DNA from: Chlamydomonas sphaeroides
Taxonomy: Eukaryota > Chlorophyta > Chlorophyceae > Chlamydomonadales > Chlamydomonadaceae
Assembly (NCBI GenBank): GCA_001662425.1
Contig: BDDC01000046.1
Coordinates: forward strand, 1 to 64,000
Reading direction: 5' to 3'
Length of the DNA stretch: 64,000 nt
Of the stretch, positions 48,401-57,043 are shown in pieces (the first letter of the stretch is position 1; every line of letters begins with the position of its first letter). The translations under genes and the position numbers were made by a program. Under the pieces are notes generated by a model that worked only from the letters and a program-made list of their open reading frames with translations, had not been told where the DNA came from and searched no databases.

Positions 48401-48616
48401 GAACACGGCACCGGCGCCGGTTCCGCCACTGCTGAGGGCCCGAAGGCCTTCACCTCCTGGAACGGAGCCGACGCCCCGGCGCGCAGCGTTCCTAGCCCGG
48501 TCAGTGGCGGGGCCGGTGGGGCCGATCCTCGGCCCACACGCGCGCAGTCGCGGCTGGCGCGAGCCCGCGAGCAGCTGGCCCGGATGCAGCAGTCGGGGAT
48601 GGAGGTGCCGCTGTAG
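45429..48616 (+). CDS. Single-span membrane protein, cluster paralog 1
   Basis: Not a family I recognise. Best model: 727 residues, six exons, 45429-45530, 45893-46171, 46317-46364, 46586-46758, 46916-47420 and 47540-48616. Exon 1 encodes a hydrophobic span (ALAGLLVGIILSVLLTTG) followed by CAGHGRKQ, suggesting a type III or signal-anchor protein with a long inside tail. Exon 2 has the conserved NPTLAGRVAVDPLLAPGW, a charged helix and PSVAADKHGLPSHLLKQLG. The rest is disordered, rich in Ser/Gly/Pro/Ala, with a short acidic DDDDD run, and ends in an RLARAREQLARMQ helix. Intron 1 begins with GC (CAG|GCAAGC); reading through it meets a stop, so it must be removed. The exon 5-6 join is uncertain: the acceptor homologous to paralog 2 would be out of frame by one base. 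Exon lengths 102, 48 and 173 are identical in paralog 2. Confidence 0.75.
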
Positions 48617-49949
48617 TGGCATGTCGGGAAAGCTGTGTGGGTGTGGCATGTCCGCATATGGCATGTGATGTAGGGTGCCGCCGCCGGCGGAAGCAGGGTG
48701 GTATCGATGGTGCAGATAGCGGCGAGAAGGGCCTGCAGAGTGGGCCTATCGTGCAAGGTACGTGGTGTGGTCAGCACCGGGCTCCTGGCGGTGGGCGGCG
48801 GCGGCGGCGCCCCGTGCAGGCGCTGCGGCGCTAGGGCGCCTCGTGGTGTGAGGCCTTCTGGGTCGAGGCTGGGTTGAGTTCGGCGAGGGGTGGGGAGGGC
48901 GCGTTCGGAAGTATGGTGGGATAGGCCCTGCTATCTTCGCGTTCCGCTGGTCCTTCCGGTCGGTTCGCAGCGTTACGGTAAGGCCAGGTACGGCTAGCGT
49001 ACGACACGTTGTTGCCAATGATTGCGTTGTCGCGAGCTCTGCTCAAATGCAGACCCGTATCAAGCCGCGCCGTGTGCTTAACTCGCGTAATGTCAAGAAT
49101 AGTTTACTGCGAACTGGTCAGCGGAACGCAGTCGTCGCATGTTGGCTAGCGATGATAGCCGTCGCACCTCTTGCTGGCGCTTTGTAGTAAGCTACATGCG
49201 TAGCCATGCGTCGAGGGGCGGCCGCAGCGGCGGTACAGAGATTGGTGCAACAGCATCCTCGTCGCCGCCTGCAAGAACAACGTGCGCAATGTACCTGCAG
49301 AGTGGCTACGATCTCGAGAGCTTACGAGCTCAGCGGGCTGCAATTCCGCGTGCGACAGACCCCGGCGGCCCGTCGCCCGTCACGGTTTCCGCTCGTGGAC
49401 CAGCGTGGACCGGGGCAAGAGTGGGAGCGGACGAGTCGCAGCTGCCGCGCCAGTTTGGGTCCGCTCCAAGCTAGAGGAATGGCGGCTCCATGTGTCGTGT
49501 CGCTCCAGGGCCAGCGCCAGAGATTGCCACAAAAAGCCGCACAAAACGCAACTTCGCCGTGTCCGTTTCAAAAACCTGCGGGTGCAGCAGCTGGGGTTCT
49601 AGGTTCAGGGCCAGGGCCCGGATGCAATGGGGCTCCGGTCGCATTGCGGCCCCAGGCCGGATAACACTTCCGTTGATGGAAGGACACGCTGAAAGCTATG
49701 CGGCCTCCCCTCTGACCTGTATCCGCATTTATACACAGCGCTATGTTGTCTGCTCTGCTATCACACTGTCAATCAATTGCTGCGGCAACCTGACTCACTC
49801 CCTGTGGGTTCGAGTCGTTTCGAGCCCACTTCCATGTTTATGCCGCTAGTCTGTGAGAGCTATTGCAGAACGTGAAATCCTGTTGACCACCTCACGAATC
49901 CACACGAGAACGCGTGGAGCGAAACTTCACGAGCGTGAAACTCTCGTTT
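48617..49949. other. Spacer between tandem paralogs
   Basis: About 1.3 kb with the 3' UTR of paralog 1 and the promoter of paralog 2. No gene is supported; the conserved upstream blocks lie at 49825-49842 and 49909-49926. Confidence 0.5.
49909..49926 (+). promoter_or_regulatory. Upstream block 2, paralog 2 copy
   Basis: AACGCGTGGAGCGAAACT, one base different from the copy upstream of paralog 1 and 23 bp before the ATG at 49950. Block 1 (CCCACTTCCATGTTTATG) precedes it at 49825-49842. Confidence 0.55.
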
Positions 49950-52900
49950 ATGGAGCTCGCAGCCCTTGCCGGCCTCCTCGTGGGCGTCGCATTGAGTGTG
50001 CTGCTCACAGCAGGCGCGCTCCTGCTGTGTGCCGGCCACGGGAGAAAGCAGGCAAGCCGCGACTGTCTGCCTGCACTCGGTGCCCTGCGTACAACTGCGC
50101 ACGCGCCCTCACCTTGGCCGTCATCACTTGACATCACACGATCAAACGGCGTCCACGAAAAAATGTTGCCATTAAACTACAACAATTGTCACGAGCAGCG
50201 TTTGCAGCTGTGCTCTCCGTGCCGCGAACCTTCAGCTGATGATGCTGACGCGCAGGGCAGCCCCCTGTCTCCCCTAGCGTGTCCCGTGTCGCTCCCGCCA
50301 CAGCGCACGCGAACTTCCTCACATCCTCCGTATTGCGCCACCAGCTACCGTCGCAGCCGCGGTTCAACCTGTCTATGCCCCTCCCCACCCAAACCTGCCC
50401 TGCCCTGTCGCCTGTCCCAACATCCCCAGGATGCCGCCGTGACCTCAAAACCCGCCTACGTCCGCAACCCCACCCTCGCCGGCCGCGTCGCGGTCGATCC
50501 CCTGCTTGCTCCCGGATGGTCCGAGCAGAAAGCCGCGCGCGACCGCGCCATGGCCGCTGAGGCTGCGCAGACGGCCATCGCTGCCAAAGGCGCCGGCCTC
50601 AACCTGCGCTTACCATCGGTGGCCGCCGACAAACACGGCCTGCCCTCGCACCTACTCAAGCAGCTAGGCGCCAACTACAGCGGCGGCCGCGGTCCGCAGG
50701 TCAGCGGGTGCAGCAAGCTCGCGATATGGGCAGCACTCACACACATGCGCGACCCTGCCTGAGGCTGATGCGGGGCGGGACGTGTGCCATGCCCGTCCGG
50801 CGTGGTCTGTTCGCACCTCAGCCTGTCCACGCAAGCGCCCATCCCTGTCCGCTCACAACCTTGCCGCCCCAGGTCCTGCAGCGTGGCCCTCCGACGCGGC
50901 CCGCCAGCGATCAGCATGTGGTGGGTCCGACCCATGGGTCGTCGTGGTTGCGCTGGGGCACCGGCAACACCCACTTGCACCCGACTGATGTGTTGAGGCC
51001 GCTGCGGACCCAAACCACATGCTGCCTTCCAACCCTTCGAAGCCGCCCCCTGCCAGCCCAGGAGCGCCGCACCGCACTTCCATGTCGCCCAGCCACATCC
51101 CACACACTTACTAGACGTTGCTATATCTAAACACACATGCCTTTGCACCTGACGCCTGACGGCCGGGCCTACTCACACACCAGGCAGGGGCTCGTATCTT
51201 TCTCACCCAGGTCACCCACGCAAGTCACCCGACGTGCTGGCCATTTGGGACTGAACTTACCCGGCCTGGGTGACCTCAGGCGGCCGAAAGCTAAAGTCAC
51301 CCAGTTTGCTGTATTTTGCTAGGCAACACCGTCTTTTGCGCCACTTTGGGTGACTTCCCGGCCAGAAGGCTAGGGGAAGTCACCCACCCCGGGTGACTTG
51401 GCAGCGGATAAGATACGAGCCCTTCCCCAGCCCGTTCGACAAAGCGTCCACCCCTGTCCACCCACCACCCTGCCGCCGCAGGTCCTGCAGGAAGCCCCAT
51501 CGTCGCGGCCCACCAGTGACCAGCACGTGGTGAGTCCGACACCTTTCACTTGAGAACCAGCGTGGGTCCGACCCCTGGGTCGTCGTGGTTATCCGTCGGT
51601 ACCGGCAGGGCGCACCTGCACCTGGTTGCTACCGCAGCCCCGGGCAGCTGTGGACCCAAGCCACGTCCTGTCTCCATTGCCAGCACATGCAGCCGATCCC
51701 GTGTGTGTTCAAGTGTTAAGTCAAACAGAACTCCACACGTGGCACAGCCCCTGTGTGTGTGCACTGCCGATCCGCCCCGCCACACCCCGCACACTCGCAG
51801 TTCCCTGTGCTTGAAGGCCCCTCGGACTCGGACTCGGCGCCGCCGGCCTACGACCCAGCCCGGCCAGGTCCTGGCTCGCCGGCGGCGGAGGACCGGCCGT
51901 CAGCGGACTCACCGCTGCAGCGGCCGGAGCCGGCTGTGACGGCTAGCGGCGAAGCCAGCTACCACCGCCCCAGGTGGGTTTGCTGGAGAGCCGACCGGCG
52001 AGCGGTTCCACGTGATGCGGTGCTCGCATGTAGGGCCCGGACCCCGGAGCCATGCCCTTTCTGCGTGCTGACCAGCGAGCCCCGAACGAGCCCCGAACGC
52101 CCACACCCCCGATCCTGGCTGCTGCCGCCACCACAGGAGTGCGGTGCGCCACAGCAGCATCCGCATCCGCACCTCGGCCACAGGCGAGCTTCCCCACAAC
52201 GACCCTGACAGCCCCCGCAGCAGCGCCGCCACAGAGGCCTGGGCCATGCCCTCGCCGCTCAAGGTCTCGCTGTCGGGCGCCTGCCCCAGCCCGCAATCCC
52301 AGCCACCCCAGCCCAGCTTCAGCCCCAGCTTCGCGCGGCGCCGCAGCCTGCTCGGCGGCGCCTCTGGCCGCATCGGCCGGCCCAGCGGCAGCGGCGCCGC
52401 GTCGCCGATGCCGCCCTTAAACGATGCCGGCGATGGCAGTGACGATGACCATGACGCAGAGCCCCCACGCGGCTCCAGCCCGTATGGCGGCGGCGGCGGC
52501 GGGCTAAGGCGGATGGCCAAGAGCTCGTCACTGAGGCTCCAGGCCGCGCGCGTGCTGGCGTTGCCGGTGGACCCTGGCGCTCGTGCAGGCAGTGGACCCA
52601 CCAGCCATGTCCCCGGTGGGCAGGCGTACCCCTCGCCGCAAGGATTCTTGGTAAGCCTGCTGCTGCTGCTGCTGCTGGTGCTGGGTGACGTCTCCTCGAC
52701 TCGTCCGCTTGCGCCCTTTAGAGGGCATCCGCTCCCAGCTCGGACGCTACAGCCCAAGTCACACTGCTGAGCCCGCCCGCCTGCCGGTGTCCGCCCCTCC
52801 GCCGCAGCCCTCGCCGCTGCGACCCGCGTCAGGTGTCACCGCCGACGCCCAGATGATGCCCCTTCCCGACACGCGCCTGCGAATGCCCCTGACCATGGCT

Positions 52901-53851
52901 GAGGCGCCGCCGCCGGGCGGCCGCCCACCACACCGCCCCAGCGGCTCCGGCGTGGGGACGGCCTGGGGGCTATTCGGCGACGGCGCTTCCGGCCCAGACT
53001 CTGCGCCGGTGGCGCCGAGCGCGGTCCTCGGGCTCACCCCTGGGCAGAGGCTGCTGGCAGCGGCCGGTGGCTCGCCGGTAGTGACTCGTCGGGGCCCATT
53101 CTCTTCCTCGGGCGTGCCGACGCTGGGTGGCGTTGCGAGCCTCGGCACCACCCTGCGCGTCAGCGGCATGGGTGGCGACGGCGCCGCCGCTGCCGCCGCC
53201 CCGGTCAGGGCCCAGCCGCACCTTGACAGCCAGTTCGGCGGCTACGGCGCGTACCGGATCAGCGGCAACGGTGCCGCCGCCGGGCAGCCGCCGGCCTTCG
53301 GCGCTGTTGGCTTCCCGCCCGACCTGTTGGACAACGGTCCGGCATCGTTACCCGGCTACGACGACGGCATCGTCGGCGGCGGCCGTGGCGGCGCCAACGG
53401 TGGCGGCGGCGCCGCTGGCCCGGGATCCATCTCGCAGTGCGGCGGCTGGCAAGACGCCGCCGGCCCACACCGCCCGCTCGTGTCGCAGAGGAGCGGACCC
53501 GTGGGCTCACCGGCGGCGATACCGCAGCGGGCCCCCGGCGCCCTGGGTGTGGGCGCCTGGCCGTCGCGTAGCGGCGACGACCCGGCCGCTGGCGTTGACA
53601 TACGCACATCGCTGCCGGCGCTACTGCCTGTGGTGACCCTTGCTGAACTCAACACCGGCAGCGCAGTCGGCCCTGCTGTGGCCCCGAGGGCCTTCACGTC
53701 CTCTTACGGAGCCGACACCGCGGCATGCAGTGTGCCTTGCCCGGTTGGTGGCGGCGGCAGCGACGCCGTTGAACCCCAGCCTTCCCGTGCGCAGTTGCGG
53801 CTGGCGCGAGCGCGCGAGCAGCTGGCCCGGCTGCAGGAGCTGCAGCTGTAG
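49950..53851 (+). CDS. Single-span membrane protein, cluster paralog 2
   Basis: Tandem duplicate of the preceding gene. Model: exons 49950-50051, 50430-50699, 50873-50920 and/or 51482-51529, 51801-51973, 52137-52650 and 52724-53851 (TAG); 760 residues with both 48-nt exons, 744 with one. Exon 1 encodes the membrane span (ALAGLLVGVALSVLLTAG). Exon 2 gives NPTLAGRVAVDPLLAPGW and PSVAADKHGLPSHLLKQLG. Exon 5 has an RHSSIRIRTSATGEL segment and FARRRSLLGG. The disordered C-terminus ends in RLARAREQLARLQELQL. Intron 1 has a GC donor as in paralog 1, but here the intron is a multiple of three and fully open, so retention would also yield a protein. The 48-nt exon is duplicated, with an inverted-repeat element between the copies. 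Function unknown; a membrane-anchored scaffold or adaptor is only a guess. Confidence 0.78.
50873..50920 (+). other. 48-nt exon, copy A
   Basis: Encodes VLQRGPPTRPASDQHV, closest to the exon at 46317-46364 of paralog 1 (VLQRGPSSRPTSDQHV). It has an AG acceptor and a GTGGGTCC donor, and phase 0 at both ends. Confidence 0.75.
51188..51422. mobile_element. MITE-like element with 13-bp terminal inverted repeats
   Basis: A 235-bp segment bounded by GGGCTCGTATCTT (51188-51200) and its exact reverse complement AAGATACGAGCCC (51410-51422). Inside, GTCACCC/GGGTGAC words recur in both orientations, so the whole can fold as an imperfect hairpin. It is AT-richer than the flanks and has no open frame. 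Target-site duplication is not clear. It sits in the intron between the two copies of the 48-nt exon. Confidence 0.65.
51482..51529 (+). other. 48-nt exon, copy B
   Basis: Encodes VLQEAPSSRPTSDQHV with an AG acceptor and GTGAGTCC donor, phase 0 at both ends. At DNA level it and its downstream intron resemble the paralog 1 exon as much as copy A does. Confidence 0.75.
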
Positions 53852-54008
53852 CGCCATGTGGGAAGGGCTGTGGTATGCGGCATGTGGGTCGGTGCGGCGC
53901 CGCGGAAGGCAGGGCGGCGGCGCCGGCAAAGGCAGGGCAGCGCCCTCCCACTCACCACCCAGACACCCGCATGCAGCGGCGGATAGGGACTGCAGCATGG
54001 GCCTTTGG

Positions 54009-54013
54009 TGTAA
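54009..54013 (+). terminator. Candidate TGTAA polyadenylation signal
   Basis: TGTAA 158 bp after the stop codon of paralog 2, a typical 3' UTR length in chlorophytes. Candidate only. Confidence 0.35.
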
Positions 54014-55032
54014 GGCCTGTGGTGTGGTCAGCGCTTAACTACTGGCGGCGGCGGCGCTGGGGGTGCTGCGGCGCCGTGGGCGCAGCGGGCGGGCCAGGGC
54101 GTCTGTATGTTGTGTGCGCCACGGGGCGCCAGGTTTGGCTGCAGGCGGCCTTGGTGCCGCAGATGAAGACCTGCCGGAGGGGATGGTGTGGTGGCTGTGT
54201 GGAGCTTGGACGCTAGGTGCCTGTTGAGGGCGGCGGTGGCGGCGACGTGACCATGGGGCCCCATGATGTCATGATGGGAGCCGTCAAGGGCGGCTCCAAT
54301 TGACCCTTGCTCGGCGCAAGTGCGTGTGCACCTGCGCTGCACGTCCATGGTATGATAGCGGCGTGGGGTAAAGAGATGGGTATGGGCGGGCTCGCGGGGC
54401 GGTCGGCCAGGGTTCCGCCGAGCGGCGTTCTCAACCTGTGAACGGAACACGCATGGATGGGGGCTCGCGCACGGCTGACGTACTACAGCCTGCACGCCGC
54501 TGGCTATACGTGGAAACATTGAGGCCAGACAGTGGCTGTGCCAACGGCAGACTCGGAGCCCTTGCGCCTTATAAGCGGTGGTGTCCCTCGAGCAAACCGT
54601 CCACACAGGCGGTACTCTATGACGGTCTCCTTGCCAAGGCCCCCGAGCAGGCGAGAGACCGTTGTTCGAGGCTCAAGGCCAAATTATGGGTTGGGTTCGG
54701 CGACGGACGGGAACGAAGGGCCAGGAGGGAAGAGCGCAGTCGGCGGTGTGCTGGGAAGTCAACATGGCTCGCTGACGGCGCGTGGGCAAGCAGCGAACCA
54801 GCCGCGGAAGCGCGCTGGCGACCTGAAGCGTGTGAGCGCCCAACAAGCAGGGCCAAGAGTTCATTGCCCGGCCCGCAGTGGGCCTTGCGTGCCGGAGGCG
54901 CCATCTTCCCAACCCCCTCCACAACCGCGGCCAACTGTTATAGTTACTGTTATTGTTACTGTTACATCGCACAGCGGAGGTCGCCGCTTCACAGCCAAGG
55001 GGGCCATCGGCAGATCAGGTCATCTCAGTGCA

Positions 55033-55623
55033 CTAGGGCCCTCGGCTCCTCAGCGCTTCGGTCCGCCTATCCCACACATCCCTCAGATACCGAGCCACAT
55101 GGCTCGGATCAGCCTCTAGCATCACGCGGCGCATGCCACGACGTGCAAGTTGGAGAGTAAGCTCGTGCTCAGCCCGCAGTTGGCTACATGCGGGACACTC
55201 GCCGAACACATGTCACTCATCTTCAACGCTGTTAGCACACAACCCGCAAAGGCGTGCCTCCCGCTAACCCTGGCATCGGCAGCATCCATGTGGCTTGCTC
55301 AACCCGCTTGCAAAGCCGGTCGGCTGCCGTCCCAGGGCTATCAGACAGACGCAGACGCACTCCGGTGTCTCGTCGGTACGCCGCAGCGGCGCAATGCGAT
55401 AGCCAGCAATCAAGTGGCGATGCCGCCATTCAGATCCGACACATGGGGACAGATAGAGCGCCCCGCAGCAGCACGCAGCCACAGCAGCCGGCCGCGGTGG
55501 ATAGATGAATGCGCCAAGAGCTCCAGTGCGTACGGCCGCACGGCCCGAACATCGGGAGCACGAAGACGGGGCATCAAAGAAGCGCAAATACGGCATGTTG
55601 CAGCCTGCGCCATACGCCGCCAT
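55033..55623 (-). pseudogene. Decayed 3' end of a non-LTR (LINE) reverse transcriptase ORF
   Basis: Reading the - strand from 55623 to the TAG at 55033 gives one frame interrupted by two stops (at 55264-55266 and 55213-55215). It contains RLCGLCANSVEDE, a stop, then HVFGECPACSQLR: the CX2CX8HX4C knuckle that ends many LINE ORF2 proteins, with the usual helical tail (VARYLRDVWDRR). The upstream part is compatible with the region before that knuckle but not diagnostic. No reverse transcriptase catalytic motif is present, so this is a 5'-truncated, dead copy. Confidence 0.65.
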
Positions 55624-55667
55624 GTGAGGCTAGTAAGCTGAGCCCCCAGCAGTGCCGGCACAATTCG

Positions 55668-55700
55668 CACACACACACGTGTGTGTGTGGGGGGGGGGGG
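55668..55700. repeat. (CA)n(TG)n palindrome followed by a G run
   Basis: Alternating CA then GT dinucleotides form a perfect short palindrome, followed by about 12 G. It may be a retrotransposon-tail or replication-slippage product. Confidence 0.8.
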
Positions 55701-57043
55701 ATACCCTATCACGACCCCCAAAGTGAACACACGCACACGTCGCCACCCCCGCGAAATGCCGTGTGCGTGTTACTCAATTGCTTTCCTTGAAACAGAACAC
55801 AGAGTACGCACAGCGCCGTCATGCAGTGTGTCCACCCTTACGCAGGAAAGCACATGTCCAACCCCGCACATGCGGACGTCAGCACCGCCGCCTCCACACA
55901 GCTGGCGCATGCAGTCCTGTCCGCCACCACCGCCGCAGCCCAAACCAACAAACACGTACGATTGGAACGTACGTTCGTACTGCCCTGGCACAGCCACGCG
56001 AGCCACATGTCAGTGAGGCTTGAGCAATGCTAGCTCTGTCTCGGCGGCGGCATCGCCTTGCTCCATCAAGCGCCGCAAGCCCTCCATCCCCCACCTGCCG
56101 GCTGCACCGAGGCCGCGCGGCACTCATCACCGGTAGAGCCTATCGCGAGAAGCCGTCGACACGTCGATAAGATCAATGGCACACACGAGGGCTGACTGCG
56201 GGCTTGAAGGCCAGCAGCGCGTAGGCAGCCTCGCCTAAAAACACATGGCCCGCCAAGGCCCCATATAAGTCGCACACGCACACGCACACACATATACAGA
56301 GGCCCACCACGTCAACGCCTGGCCCCCTACCGCGTGATCTTGCACACAATCGCACGCCTCAGCGGCCAAGGCAGCCCCCGGCGCCCGTCCAGAGAACAAA
56401 CGCGCTCGCCAGGGGCCGCACATCCCACGTCACCACACCCAGGACCAGCAAATGTGGCTAGTGCGCCGGGGTGGGCTAGACCAGGCGCTGGTCTACGGCG
56501 TGTGGCTTATCCGGTCGTCGCGTGGCTGGCACCCGCCTGCGCCCGCGGTAATTGACCTCGCCACAGGACGCACACACACAGTGCGGTTCTGTTCTATTTA
56601 ACACTGGAACACACGCACAGCCGCGGCAGCTCGGCGAGGCGTCACGCAGTCCGCGTCATGCGTCCTTCGCCCCTGCGTAGGACACGTTGACCCTCACGCG
56701 TGTTTCCCTCCCCTCGCACGTGGCCGCTGCAGGAGCGCCCTGCGCCCTCGCGCCGAGGCGCAAGCAGCAGGCGCCTCGCCCTCCTCGCCACGCCGCAGAC
56801 TCCCAGGCGCAGGCGTCAAACATCTATACCGGTGGCTAAAGCAGCAGCAACCAGCAGTCAACCGCGGCAACAGCAGCCAGGCAGTTCGTCAAGGCCGATC
56901 GCCTGGTACCACAGCCACGCGCTCAAATGTCGTTGCATGGTGCGGCACCCCACCCACCCGGCACCCTAGTCCTTGACCCACCCCTACCCCAAACTCGCAA
57001 TCGCTGCGCCCTCAGCTAGCTTGCCATACCGCGCCTGGTCGCG

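Larger units (their letters stand above)
53852..57043. other. Intergenic region with a retrotransposon remnant
   Basis: About 3.2 kb between convergent paralogs 2 and 3. It holds a decayed non-LTR retrotransposon end (55033-55623) and a CA/TG palindromic repeat. The rest has no supported gene. Confidence 0.55.

Noticed and set aside
49803..49830. GGTTCGAGTC, like a tRNA T-loop/B box
   Set aside because: No acceptor stem, A box or cloverleaf can be paired around it; it overlaps the conserved upstream block of paralog 2.
54438..55160. 240-codon + frame in the cluster spacer
   Set aside because: Overlaps the antisense of the LINE remnant and has no recognisable content.
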